IMG/VR virus record: IMGVR_UViG_3300032284_001308
Coordinates: 1-58,421 of that record
Origin: a virus
DNA length: 58,421 bases
Reading direction: 5' to 3' (one strand)
Notes under the pieces: generated by a model
What the model was told of the DNA's origin: nothing
The model's input: only the letters and a program-made list of their open reading frames with translations
Databases searched by the model: none
Shown here: piece by piece, positions 46,625 through 54,749 of the stretch
Numbering within the stretch: the first letter of the stretch is position 1
How the letters are laid out: each line of letters opens with the position of its first letter
Translations under genes and position numbers: made by a program

Positions 46625-47140
46625 ATGGAGTCACTGTTGCAAGTGATTCCGCGTCTCCGTCACGTCAAGTCAACGCACGGCGCGGTGTTGTTCTGGTGGG
46701 GTCGATCATACTTGCTGAAATCGGGATTGCACGTTTACTGGCCGGTTTGCTCGGAGATTGTTGAAGCGTCAATGGTGCGTCGGACTCACAATCTAACGTA
46801 CCAGGATCTTGTCACGAGCGACGACGTTCAGGCGACGATAGCGGTGACGGTGGTATATCAAATCGTGGACGTTCACGCGGCGATTACAAAAACGGACGAT
46901 ATCGCGGACACGATCAGCGATCTTGCAGGGCGAGCGATCATTGAGATTTGCGGAGACTCGACAGCGAAAGAGGTAAGGCGACGGCGGAAGGATGACGGGC
47001 GCAAAATTGACTTACTGTTGCGTCGAATGATGAGTCACGATCTTGCAGAGTTTGGCGTCAAGGTTCGGCGGGCGTTTATTTGCGAAGTGTCAACACCACG
47101 GATGATACGACTCATAAGCAATCACGGGAGTTTTAATTGA
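46625..47140 (+). CDS. SPFH/Band 7-like protein
   Basis: 171 residues. The pattern GLHVYWPVCSEIVEASMVRRTHNLTYQDLVTSDDVQATIAVTVVYQIVDVHAAITKTDDIADTISDLAGRAI is typical of stomatin/prohibitin SPFH domains (early 'YWP', 'T.D.V...' strand, then a helix). It lacks the long C-terminal oligomerisation coil. SPFH proteins build membrane cages and guard proteases. In a phage it might remodel host membranes at lysis or block a host protease. Start ATG 46625; the protein may start further upstream at a non-standard codon. Confidence 0.65.
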   Translation: MESLLQVIPRLRHVKSTHGAVLFWWGRSYLLKSGLHVYWPVCSEIVEASMVRRTHNLTYQDLVTSDDVQATIAVTVVYQIVDVHAAITKTDDIADTISDLAGRAIIEICGDSTAKEVRRRRKDDGRKIDLLLRRMMSHDLAEFGVKVRRAFICEVSTPRMIRLISNHGSFN

Positions 47141-47334
47141 GCGACGAAACGGTTCCAAATCCCGGCAGCGATGCAGCGATAAGGCTGAAATGCAATTGTC
47201 CGGTAATGGACAATCATCACGGCAAAGGTTGCGGGCGCGTTGATGAGAACAGAAACCCGCTGTTTTACATTTCAGAAGATTGCCCTATCCATTCTTACAG
47301 TAATAGGTATGCGAATGAGCGAAACGGTAATTGA
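47137..47334 (+). CDS. Cys-rich small protein, unknown
   Basis: 65 residues from TTG 47137 (TTGA overlap). CNCPVMDNHHGKGCG...YISEDCPIHS: a Cys/His-rich metal-binding knuckle. Its end overlaps the next gene by 20 bases. Similar 'CNCP..DN..G.G......F....CP.H' proteins are frequent in phages, function unknown. Confidence 0.6.
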   Translation: MSDETVPNPGSDAAIRLKCNCPVMDNHHGKGCGRVDENRNPLFYISEDCPIHSYSNRYANERNGN

Positions 47335-47809
47335 TCGGACTCCGCACGGGCTTGCTCCGGCTGGATTCATGGAATGGGCGACGAAACGGGCGGCAGGAGT
47401 AACTCAAGAAATTCCATCGCTCAAGAAAGATGATGTTGATCTTATTGCGGCAATGGCTGGAGTTCCGGTTGACGATCATTTTGTCGACATCATGAAAAAT
47501 GTCGCAGAAGTCGCGAAACCGAAATCGATCCTGCAAGAAGCGGACGCGGTCGCCGGTGAATCTCGGTCGAGAGATTACGGTCATCCGCACATAAACCATC
47601 GACGAATCGCGGCAATTTGGAATGTCGTCGCAGAGCAGTATCTCAAGTCGCCACTGACACCGAGGGTGGTTGCGTTGATGATGATCGGATTGAAGCTGGC
47701 GAGAGAGGTCAACACGAAGAAACGCGATAATCTCGTTGATATGGCGGGATACATCAAATGTGTTGACATGATCGACGAACACATTGAAAAAGCATCTAAC
47801 GGCGTCTGA
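47315..47809 (+). CDS. DUF6378-like protein
   Basis: 164 residues from ATG 47315. The C-terminal ~90 residues read ILQEADAVAGESRSRDYGHPHINHRRIAAIWNVV...LTPRVVALMMIGLKLAREVNTKKRDNLVDMAGYIKCVDMI, the recognisable phage family (DUF6378) with conserved YGHP and DN-x2-D-x2-GY. This resembles MazG-like all-alpha pyrophosphohydrolases, so a nucleotide-pool role is possible. The N-terminus (MSETVIDRTPHGLAPAGFM) is extra. Confidence 0.75.
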   Translation: MSETVIDRTPHGLAPAGFMEWATKRAAGVTQEIPSLKKDDVDLIAAMAGVPVDDHFVDIMKNVAEVAKPKSILQEADAVAGESRSRDYGHPHINHRRIAAIWNVVAEQYLKSPLTPRVVALMMIGLKLAREVNTKKRDNLVDMAGYIKCVDMIDEHIEKASNGV

Positions 47810-47836
47810 CCTGCGAACCATTCAAGGACGTGATCA

Positions 47837-48091
47837 ATGGCCGTGGCGAAAACAAAGGCGTCTTTACTGGATATTGCCAAAGCAGCGGCAACTATTCAGC
47901 GAAAGCATAAGTGCTGGCTTGACGATCTCGACCAGGACTCAGCGGCACAAGTGATCGAAGGCGTCAGGCATCTTTACGAAACTGGCGGCAATCGGTCTGC
48001 GGTGGTTGCGGCATGGCAGAAAGCCGGAGTCCCGATCACGACCAATAAGATGGATCAACTCATCGATAAAGTTCGACGGGGGATTCTGTGA
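47837..48091 (+). CDS. helical protein coupled to phosphoesterase
   Basis: 84 residues (AAGGACGTGATCA upstream). SLLDIAKAAATIQRKHKCWLDDLDQDSAAQVIEGVRHLYETGGNRSAVVAAWQKAGVPITTNKMDQLIDKVRRG: helical, ending in a small HTH-like unit. It overlaps the phosphoesterase GTG. Likely a DNA-contact partner. Confidence 0.6.
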   Translation: MAVAKTKASLLDIAKAAATIQRKHKCWLDDLDQDSAAQVIEGVRHLYETGGNRSAVVAAWQKAGVPITTNKMDQLIDKVRRGIL

Positions 48092-49290
48092 AGAAACAAT
48101 CGCTCGTCGAGATCGCAAAAATGGCATCTGAAGACGCGAAACCGTCTGAGGATAAGCTGCAAGATGTCGAACATGGCGATGAACGGTCGTTGATTTATGT
48201 CGGAGCGAGAATCAAGACGGCGGAAGACCTTCTCAAGCACGCACAAATTGACATGCGGATTTGGGAGATTGAACGGCAAATCGTCAATATGTGGGAAGTG
48301 ACGGGTAAAAAATCACTCGGACAAGGACACGACCGTCGATGGCTAGGGGATAAGTTATGGGCCAACGGTAATTTACAAATTAAAGTCTGGCTGAAACGAC
48401 GAGCGCCAAAAGTCATTCAGGATGGGATTCTCGAATTGATCCAAGGGTGGAAACCCAATCCTGTTATTAAGAAACCGAAAATCATGTCGAACGACAAGTA
48501 TTTGCTGGCGATGCACTTGTCTGATTTACATTTCGGTAAACGCTGCTGGGATCTCGAAAGCGGCAACAACTATGACTTAAAAATAGCGGACGCAGTGTTT
48601 CGCGCAGCCTTCGACGATCTTTTGTTTAAGTGCCTGAAATATGCTCCGAATATTGATCGAGTGATATTCCCAATCGGTAACGACTTTTTCCACGTCAACG
48701 ATTGGAAGTCCCGCACAGCAAACGAAACGCGGGTTGATTCGACGGATGATCGGTTCCCGAAGGTGTTTGCGACGGGCGTCGATAGTGTCGTTTATGCGAT
48801 TGAGAAATTGGCCGCTGTTTGTCCTGCTGTAGATGTCGAATGGGTTCCCGGAAACCACGACCCTCATACAAGTTGGCATTTGGCGTTTTTGCTCCAATAC
48901 GCATTTCGCAATGTGGGGCACATCAAGGTCACGATCAACCAGCGAGCGAGAAAATACTACCGATATGGTTGCACGCTTGCGGGGATGACGCACGGCGAAG
49001 TCGTGAAAGAGGTTAAACTTCCTACGTTAATGGCAAGCGAAGCGGGTACGTTGCTGGATTCCGGAGTCAAGTTTCGAGAATGGTGGCTTGGACATCTCCA
49101 CAAATCGAAAGAAGTCGAGTTTTGCACTGAGGATAGTCAACCGAACGCGACGATTCGCAGGATTCCTTCATTGTGTGGAACGGACGGCTGGCACGATCAG
49201 CAAGGCTACACGGGAACATATAAGATGGCAGAGGCGTGGCTTTATAGTCATGATCGCGGGCCGGAAGCAAGGTTTTTGACTCACGCATAA
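48088..49290 (+). CDS. calcineurin-like metallophosphoesterase
   Basis: 400 residues from GTG 48088. All five motifs are present: SDLHFG (Asp146, His148), IGNDFFH, VPGNHDPH, GMTHGE and GHLHKS. The 135-residue N-terminal part is helical and begins with MKKQSLVEIAKMASEDAK, resembling the preceding gene. SbcD/Mre11-type nucleases share the motifs, but the usual Rad50/SbcC partner is absent. Likely processes DNA ends or nucleotides in phage replication. Confidence 0.88.
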   Translation: MKKQSLVEIAKMASEDAKPSEDKLQDVEHGDERSLIYVGARIKTAEDLLKHAQIDMRIWEIERQIVNMWEVTGKKSLGQGHDRRWLGDKLWANGNLQIKVWLKRRAPKVIQDGILELIQGWKPNPVIKKPKIMSNDKYLLAMHLSDLHFGKRCWDLESGNNYDLKIADAVFRAAFDDLLFKCLKYAPNIDRVIFPIGNDFFHVNDWKSRTANETRVDSTDDRFPKVFATGVDSVVYAIEKLAAVCPAVDVEWVPGNHDPHTSWHLAFLLQYAFRNVGHIKVTINQRARKYYRYGCTLAGMTHGEVVKEVKLPTLMASEAGTLLDSGVKFREWWLGHLHKSKEVEFCTEDSQPNATIRRIPSLCGTDGWHDQQGYTGTYKMAEAWLYSHDRGPEARFLTHA

Positions 49291-49394
49291 TGTCAGAAAA
49301 CCGACCTAGCGAATACACACGGACATCGTCATAGTTTAACATTGCAAGAACGCACAAGTAGTGAGGCGGGGGTTAAAGTCCCTCTGACGGTTTT

Positions 49395-49523
49395 ATGAGG
49401 ATTCAACGCGGGATCAGTTGGCTAGGCGTGGCGTTGATTTGGGTTGTGTTGTGCTCGCTGGCCACTGTTGGCGGCGTATCGATTCTGGTGATGTACTGGC
49501 TGTTCGTGAACGTTTGGAATTGA
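49395..49523 (+). CDS. 42-residue membrane peptide
   Basis: ATG 49395. RIQRGISWLGVALIWVVLC continues into a second hydrophobic half (SLATVGGVSILVMYWLFVNV): one or two spans. It follows a 100-base gap with a GTCAGA/TCTGAC inverted repeat (near 49292 and 49383), which may be a terminator. It opens the second structural module. Confidence 0.5.
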   Translation: MRIQRGISWLGVALIWVVLCSLATVGGVSILVMYWLFVNVWN

Positions 49524-49533
49524 GGGGATCGGC

Positions 49534-49977
49534 ATGACACCGGCAGATTTAAAGACGCTGATCCAAGGAGATTCCACGGCATTGGGGTTGTTTAATGGCC
49601 ATCACGATTATGATTGCGCACAATACTGCATGACGATCGCGCCAAAGGTGACGGTTGAGACTCGCGGATCTCGTCAATTCATCCTGTCGCTATTCGAGAG
49701 CAGTCCCGCCGACGGGATTACCGTTCTAACCACGATAGACACGGTTGCGGAATCGAATCCTGTGGTCGCGGAAATAAAGAAATTCATGGGGCCGGGGGAA
49801 CATCCGCAGTGCTTGCCGGATTGGTCGCTTGCTCCGATTCGTGCGGCATTGACGGCATCGGTTCAGGCTGGCGGATTGGGACTGAGTGATGCACTCGCAG
49901 GTCCGATTCTGCGTGCTTCCGAAAGGCCACAAACGATCACGGCGGCAGACGTCGAATTTGTGAGGAATAACCTGTGA
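49534..49977 (+). CDS. unknown protein at head of second structural module
   Basis: 147 residues. PADLKTLIQGDSTALGLFNGHHDYDCAQYCMTIAPKVTVE, then VAEIKKFMGPGEHPQCLPDWSLAPIRAALTASVQAGGLGLSDALAGPIL. I do not recognise a family. The segment pattern 'A.L..LI..D..A..L...G.D..CA' is seen in phage proteins encoded near tail fibres. It overlaps the following GTG. Confidence 0.6.
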   Translation: MTPADLKTLIQGDSTALGLFNGHHDYDCAQYCMTIAPKVTVETRGSRQFILSLFESSPADGITVLTTIDTVAESNPVVAEIKKFMGPGEHPQCLPDWSLAPIRAALTASVQAGGLGLSDALAGPILRASERPQTITAADVEFVRNNL

Positions 49978-50582
49978 CGAATACCATAACACCAACATCC
50001 CCAACATTCACCCAAGTCGTCGCACCAGTGGCGAAAGCGGCGAGCACGTTGACCGCTCCCGTGACGCTGGATCTGACAACGAAACGCGGTGCGTGGGTGA
50101 TCGGGCGTATTGGCCGAACAATCGCTACTGCGTTGACGAGATCGGCATACATTGCGATCAGGAACACAAACAACAGCGGCGGGAATTACCCGAACACTTC
50201 TCGCGACCTCGTATCGAGCACTACTGCGGCATCGGTTGCGGCAACGACGCTTAACGGGGCCACGAGTGTCGGGGCTGCAACATCGGTCGTCACGGCGGGC
50301 ACGTTCGGCATCGGCGATATGGTGACGCAGTGTCTTTCGGCGACGGATGCGACACGATTTGAAATCGCCAAAACTGCGAACGTATCGACGACGACGAGCA
50401 CATGGGAGCAACCGTTGATCTCCGCGCACAGTAATGGTGACTTGGTCGTCAATGCCGGTGACGTGCTTCGCGTATGGGTTCCCGGTGGCGACATCTATTC
50501 AATTTGGTGCGTGAATTACAGCGGTCAAGCGTTGATTTTCGCTGTCGATGCCATTGTAGATAACGGCGACACAATTACCTGA
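49974..50582 (+). CDS. beta-rich virion protein, unknown
   Basis: 202 residues from GTG 49974 (GTGA). Thr/Ala/Ser-rich: TFTQVVAPVAKAASTLTAPVTLDLTTKRGAWVIGRIGRTIATAL, then TTLNGATSVGAATSVVTAGTFGIGDMVTQCLSATDATRFEIAKT, which reads like a beta-sandwich 'appendage' protein. In the second structural module it is probably a tail fibre or decoration part. Confidence 0.55.
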   Translation: MTNTITPTSPTFTQVVAPVAKAASTLTAPVTLDLTTKRGAWVIGRIGRTIATALTRSAYIAIRNTNNSGGNYPNTSRDLVSSTTAASVAATTLNGATSVGAATSVVTAGTFGIGDMVTQCLSATDATRFEIAKTANVSTTTSTWEQPLISAHSNGDLVVNAGDVLRVWVPGGDIYSIWCVNYSGQALIFAVDAIVDNGDTIT

Positions 50583-50596
50583 TAGGAGGGCGAGAC

Positions 50597-51442
50597 ATGG
50601 CAAGGCTCGTCCTGCCATATTTATCAATTCAGCCTGATTTCGGCACGGTCGAAGTTGATTGGGGAGATTCCATAAACAACGGCTTGAAAGCGTGTTTTCT
50701 CTGCAATGAGGGGGCGGGAGGTAAGCTCTCAAACATTGCGGACGATCGCGCGTCAGGGCTGTTTGGTGCTGGTAATCCCACATGGAATCAATTAGCGAAC
50801 ACGTCCGTCTCGAAACGAGGTCTGGCGATGCCGGGCGGGACGACGGTTCCATTTGTTTCGTGTGGCTCATCAGTGCAGATTTCTGGTGAATGCACGGTCA
50901 GTGCGTGGGTGAATACAACAAATGTTTCGACGATTAATACCATATGCGAAATCGGCAACGCTTCTGCCGACGTGCAAATGAGATTGGAGATCGGGCGAAC
51001 GGCGGGAAAATTCGGGCTTTTGTGGGGAAACGCCGGAGCGGGATATGATACGCCGACCGCATCAAGCTCGTCATTGGTTGCGAATCAATGGGTTCATCTC
51101 GCGGCGACACGGTTCGGAAGCGGTACGGCGTGGACGTGTTATTTTCAGCAAAATGGCGTCGTCGTTAATGGGCCAGTTTCGGCAACACATGCGGTTCAGG
51201 GGTCTGGAGGAACGCTGTTTATTGGAAGTCAGAACGGCGTGACAACACAGACGTTTTCCGGGACAGTGGCAGACATCCGAGTATGGAATAGAGGGTTGAG
51301 CGGGCCGGAACTTGCCCGACTCTACACAGATGGTCCGCAAGTGGGATTGATGCCAGCGGGACGGCGGTTCTTTTCGATTGGTAAGTCAACTGGCAATCGT
51401 CGTCGTCGAGTTTTAATCGCAGGAGCGGCAATATGTGGTTGA
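50597..51442 (+). CDS. LamG/concanavalin-like virion lectin
   Basis: 281 residues. The LamG domain is clear: SGECTVSAWVNTTNVSTINTICEIG, VANQWVHLAATRFGSGTAWTCYFQQNGVVVNGPVS, GGTLFIGSQNGVTTQTFSGTVADIRVWNRGLSGPELARLYTDG, the last being the hallmark '..G.(I/V)DDVRI(Y/W)NRALS..E(I/L)..LY'. It should bind host surface sugar or protein. It ends in a basic tail (GNRRRRVLIAG) overlapping the fibre gene by 10 bases. Confidence 0.82.
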   Translation: MARLVLPYLSIQPDFGTVEVDWGDSINNGLKACFLCNEGAGGKLSNIADDRASGLFGAGNPTWNQLANTSVSKRGLAMPGGTTVPFVSCGSSVQISGECTVSAWVNTTNVSTINTICEIGNASADVQMRLEIGRTAGKFGLLWGNAGAGYDTPTASSSSLVANQWVHLAATRFGSGTAWTCYFQQNGVVVNGPVSATHAVQGSGGTLFIGSQNGVTTQTFSGTVADIRVWNRGLSGPELARLYTDGPQVGLMPAGRRFFSIGKSTGNRRRRVLIAGAAICG

Positions 51443-53262
51443 AACAATCGACGGCGGCAACGATGCGAATCGGGCCGATTTTGGACTCGACTGGTGCGGA
51501 GTATGCCAGTGCGGTTATCGGCGATATCTCCATCACGAAGAACGGGACAACGGCAGCACTCGCAGCGGCAGCGACACTGACCTACGACACGAACGGGTTT
51601 TATTCTCTCGTCCTGACGACGGGCAACACTGACACGCTCGGTCGATTGAAATTCACTTGCAACAAATCCACGTATCAGATGCCTCCCGAGCGGTTCATTG
51701 TGTTGACGGCTAAAACTTATGATGCACTCGTGACGAATTCTGCTGACGCTGCTGGCGGGTTGTGCGATCTCCAAAGGATTCTCGGGACTGCACCAACAAC
51801 GACAACTGCGGGCATTCTCGATGTCAACGCGAAGAATATCGGGAATCAGGCGGCGTCTCTCGATGCGAACAATCTGCTGAAAGTTGACGTTGAAGACATC
51901 AAAGGAACAGCATATTCAGGTGCAGCAGGCTACTTCCTCGATTGGTCGAAAATCCAGAACGCGACCGCAACAGTGGATTTCACGAATTCGACGATCAAGG
52001 GAATCGACGGCGTCACGTTTCCTTCAGTCGTGCCAACTCCTGCACAGATTGCTACTGGAGTTTGGCAGGACACAACGTCTGGAGATTTCACGGTTGCCTC
52101 ATCAATCGGGAAAAGCCTTTACACGTCAGGGAATGCTCCCGGCGCGGCGAGCGGTCTAGCTCTCGTTGGATCTGCCGTGTCTGCTCCCAGCGGTTATGCG
52201 TTTCTGTCAACAGCTCAGGCAGCGACTGTGCCAACATCAGGAACGATTAACACCACGACCCCGCCAACCGTGGCACAAGTGGCTGCGGCAGTCTGGCAGG
52301 ATACGACCTCCGCAGATTTCACAGTCGCGGGATCGATTGGAAAAAGCCTGTTTACCAGCGGAAACGCTCCTGGTGTAGCGAGCGGGCTTGCATTAGTTGG
52401 ATCAGCGGTGTCTGCACCTTCAGGCTATGCGTTCCTGTCGACGGCTCAAGCGGCGACGGTTCCGGCCAGTGGGACAATCAACACGACGACTCCGCCAACG
52501 GTTGCCGCGATCAGGTCCGAGATGGATGCGAACTCAATCAAACTGGCTCATCTGACGGGCGATGTGGCACTCCATACGGATGCGACGACGATCAATACGA
52601 ATGTGCTCGCCATCGGGACCGTACCGTCCCACTTTACGAACTCGACATTCTTTTCTGATGGTGTGTTCTCGACGGCGGCACTTGCAAACGCTGCAACAGG
52701 ATCAGGGGGCGGCAGCGGTTCATACAATGTCACACTGACGGTCAATGACGGCACGAATCCTATTCAGAACGCCACGGTGACACTTGCAATCAATTCCAGC
52801 AGGTACACGGCGACGACCAATTCCAGCGGTGTGGCAGTCCTCACGCCAACTGAGGGCAGCGGGACGTACACCGTGAGTCTGACCGCGATTGGATATCAGT
52901 TCACGCCGGTGAGTTTGGTTGTGAGCGGGAACACGTCACACACATATTCGATGACGGCACTGAATATCAATTCGGGGCCAGCGGGGACTGTGACGGTATA
53001 CGGTTACACTACCGATGCCACTGGTAGCACCGTTGTGGCAGGTGTTCGAGTGTATCTGAAGATGGAAACGCCACCATCAACGGCAGGATCAATCGTGAGT
53101 CCAAACCCGATCACGGCGACGTCAGATTCCAATGGTCTGTTTCAGATCACGGGTTGTCTACCGTCAACGCAATACTACATTCTGAGCGACCGATCATCGT
53201 CGTGGCAATCGTTCACCACGGGCACGGGATCGTCGTTCGAGGTTCCTTCCACAATCGTTTGA
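51433..53262 (+). CDS. long tail fibre-like protein with repeats and Ig-like end
   Basis: 609 residues. N-terminal beta domain (MRIGPILDSTGAEYASAVIGDISITKNGTTAAL, found at the start of many phage fibre proteins), a repeat region with two 77-residue units (about residues 210-360) starting VWQDTTS(G/A)DFTVA, then a carboxypeptidase-regulatory/prealbumin-like domain (NPIQNATVTLAINSSRYTATTNSSGVAVLTPTEGSGTYTVSL) and a second one (TVVAGVRVYLKM...SDSNGLFQITGCLP). It may extend from virion to host. Confidence 0.75.
   Translation: MWLKQSTAATMRIGPILDSTGAEYASAVIGDISITKNGTTAALAAAATLTYDTNGFYSLVLTTGNTDTLGRLKFTCNKSTYQMPPERFIVLTAKTYDALVTNSADAAGGLCDLQRILGTAPTTTTAGILDVNAKNIGNQAASLDANNLLKVDVEDIKGTAYSGAAGYFLDWSKIQNATATVDFTNSTIKGIDGVTFPSVVPTPAQIATGVWQDTTSGDFTVASSIGKSLYTSGNAPGAASGLALVGSAVSAPSGYAFLSTAQAATVPTSGTINTTTPPTVAQVAAAVWQDTTSADFTVAGSIGKSLFTSGNAPGVASGLALVGSAVSAPSGYAFLSTAQAATVPASGTINTTTPPTVAAIRSEMDANSIKLAHLTGDVALHTDATTINTNVLAIGTVPSHFTNSTFFSDGVFSTAALANAATGSGGGSGSYNVTLTVNDGTNPIQNATVTLAINSSRYTATTNSSGVAVLTPTEGSGTYTVSLTAIGYQFTPVSLVVSGNTSHTYSMTALNINSGPAGTVTVYGYTTDATGSTVVAGVRVYLKMETPPSTAGSIVSPNPITATSDSNGLFQITGCLPSTQYYILSDRSSSWQSFTTGTGSSFEVPSTIV
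52060..52500 (+). repeat. tandem 231-bp repeat in the fibre gene
   Basis: Copy 1 starts at 52060 and copy 2 at 52291, with a 231-bp (77-residue) period. Protein identity is high (GKSL.TSGNAPG.ASGLALVGSAVSAPSGYAFLSTAQAATVP.SGTINTTTPPTVA) while third positions differ often, so the repeat is under protein-level selection. Confidence 0.85.
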
Positions 53263-53269
53263 GGTAATC

Positions 53270-53551
53270 ATGCTGCTCGTTCACGCACAGGCATTAGCGG
53301 TCGAATACGTGGTCCTGAATGGGGTTCAGTTTCCGAAAGCGGGACCATTCACGCCGGATCAATTAGCATCCGAGGACTGGGTGCCGATTCAGGTCAGTTC
53401 GGACGTGTCGGTAGCGGCACCAGCTGGCGATTGCGGTTGCGGTGAGGCTAAGGCAGGTACGGCAGGAGTTTCCACGGAAGGGGTTTCTCCGCAGGGGGAT
53501 TCGAGCGCGAACGACACCATTACCTTACCGAGTGGCGAGTCTTCGATTTGA
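53270..53551 (+). CDS. small protein ending the fibre operon
   Basis: 93 residues with TGAGGTAATC before the ATG. It begins LLVHAQALAVEYVVLNGVQFPKAGPFTPDQLASEDWVPI, then a CGCGEAKAG patch and a disordered Ser/Gly end. The first half looks structured. The last 163 bases overlap the leftward zinc-ribbon gene on the other strand, so one of the two tails may not be translated as drawn. Confidence 0.5.
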   Translation: MLLVHAQALAVEYVVLNGVQFPKAGPFTPDQLASEDWVPIQVSSDVSVAAPAGDCGCGEAKAGTAGVSTEGVSPQGDSSANDTITLPSGESSI

Positions 53552-53829
53552 GATCGAAACGCGAACGGCTCGTTCTGCATCATCATTCGGCACACATCAT
53601 CAAAAAACGCTTCATCAAACTCGCCAGTTGATTGAAGCGTCATCTGCCAACCGAATGGGGATCGCTGCATTCTCTCAATCCGCGACACAAACGCGTGGCC
53701 AACTATAGGCGAGAGATCGTATTTATTCTTTTCGATACACTCCGGACATTCGATAAAAGCACGAACTATCACATCCTCCGGAACTTCGCTGGATACAACG
53801 CTTCCGCAAGAATGGCAAATCAAACGCAT
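53389..53829 (-). CDS. zinc-ribbon protein, end of the leftward early operon
   Basis: 146 residues from ATG 53829. RLICHSCGSVV...FIECPECIEKNKYDL is a four-Cys ribbon; the middle (VSRIERMQRSPFGWQMTLQSTGEFDEAFFDDVCRMM) is folded, and the tail is a Pro/Ala-rich linker (SPCGETPSVETPAVPALASPQPQ). The tail contains two copies of the CCCC..CCG.GGAAA motif of this cluster and overlaps the fibre operon. Confidence 0.6.
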   Translation of the reverse strand: MRLICHSCGSVVSSEVPEDVIVRAFIECPECIEKNKYDLSPIVGHAFVSRIERMQRSPFGWQMTLQSTGEFDEAFFDDVCRMMMQNEPFAFRSQIEDSPLGKVMVSFALESPCGETPSVETPAVPALASPQPQSPAGAATDTSELT

Positions 53830-53851
53830 AATGACTTTCTCCGCAAGGGGG

Positions 53852-54298
53852 TCAGGCGATTTCTTCCACTGCCGTGAACAGGTGCGATGATCGTTCGAGC
53901 AGGTTCTCCCATTCAAGATCCGCAAACTTGCACACGCTGGCATCATGAGACGTGAAGTCGCGACCGCCGTTGTGTTCTGGCATACCGTCACCGGGCCAGC
54001 CGACAACAAACTCCTCCGATGCCACGATAGCCTTCAGTTTGTCGAACAGAACTTCCCCGGAAGGGGCTACCACAACCATGTCACACGGTTCCTCACGACC
54101 GAGCTTGCTTCCGGCCCGATACTTGACATGAGCGACGAACGTTCCCTTAGTCGTGCGGTAGACATCAACCAGAAACCATTGCCGGTTCGATGATTCCTTC
54201 GTAGGGGAGTCGGCATTGCGGCTTTGTGCCGATCCGGTTAGTTCGCCAGTGATCTTAGCTGACGGCTCGCTCGTGCGGGTTAAAATGAAGTCGGTCAT
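53852..54298 (-). CDS. unknown early protein
   Basis: 148 residues. Disordered start (LTRTSEPSAKITGELTGSAQS), then a compact part: RQWFLVDVYRTTKGTFVAHVKYRAGSKLGREEPCDMVVVAPSGEVLFDKLKAIVASEEFVVGWPGD. The core reads like small phage proteins with the pattern 'LV..Y.T..G.FV..V.Y...' but I cannot name it. AAAGGATTGAACC upstream. Confidence 0.6.
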   Translation of the reverse strand: MTDFILTRTSEPSAKITGELTGSAQSRNADSPTKESSNRQWFLVDVYRTTKGTFVAHVKYRAGSKLGREEPCDMVVVAPSGEVLFDKLKAIVASEEFVVGWPGDGMPEHNGGRDFTSHDASVCKFADLEWENLLERSSHLFTAVEEIA

Positions 54299-54354
54299 GT
54301 CGGTTCAATCCTTTGCGGTTTCGTTACCTTCCCTCGGAGGGGGATTATAGCTAG

Positions 54355-54480
54355 TTACTGGTTTCGTTTGTACCGTGAATCCGCTTCCCGCATCGCTTGC
54401 ACGACGGCTTTCACGGCTTGTTCATGGATGTGGTCGCGTTGGTTGCGGGCGATGATTGCCAGTGCGGTTTCGAGACTCAT
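54355..54480 (-). CDS. 41-residue helical protein, unknown
   Basis: ATG 54480 overlaps the stop of the gene before (ATGA). LETALAIIARNQRDHIHEQA and VKAVVQAMREADSRYKRNQ form two charged helices. Real by coupling; function unknown. Confidence 0.5.
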   Translation of the reverse strand: MSLETALAIIARNQRDHIHEQAVKAVVQAMREADSRYKRNQ

Positions 54481-54749
54481 TTGGTGGTTTCCTCGGGACC
54501 GGGTGGCATGTTTCGGTCGATACTAGACTGTAGTTGCTGGATGACCTCGGATTTGATGAATTCGACAGCGTGCCGATCCAGGAACTTGAGCGGCAACCGT
54601 GACGAGTCGCAATGGTGGCAGCGGAACTGACGGAGATAGCCCACCACAATAGACGCATCGGTTTTCGTGCCGAACAATCGGACGATATCCCGGCATCCGC
54701 ACGCGAACGTCACGCCGTGCGATATGATCGTTATTTGCGGTTCTGTCAT
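54477..54749 (-). CDS. small zinc-binding protein
   Basis: 90 residues from ATG 54749. Beta start (TEPQITIISHGVTFACGC), a Cys pair (CGC) and FRCHHCDSS give a likely zinc site, then two helices (LDRHAVEFIKSEVIQQLQSSI). Conflicts with the long frame 54523-55311, which shares 227 bases in another frame. This gene looks the more natural of the two in the shared part. Confidence 0.6.
   Translation of the reverse strand: MTEPQITIISHGVTFACGCRDIVRLFGTKTDASIVVGYLRQFRCHHCDSSRLPLKFLDRHAVEFIKSEVIQQLQSSIDRNMPPGPEETTK

Noticed and set aside
46254-48100. Toxin-antitoxin pair
   Set aside because: The small coupled genes show no known toxin fold, and the RHH proteins elsewhere lack a toxin partner.
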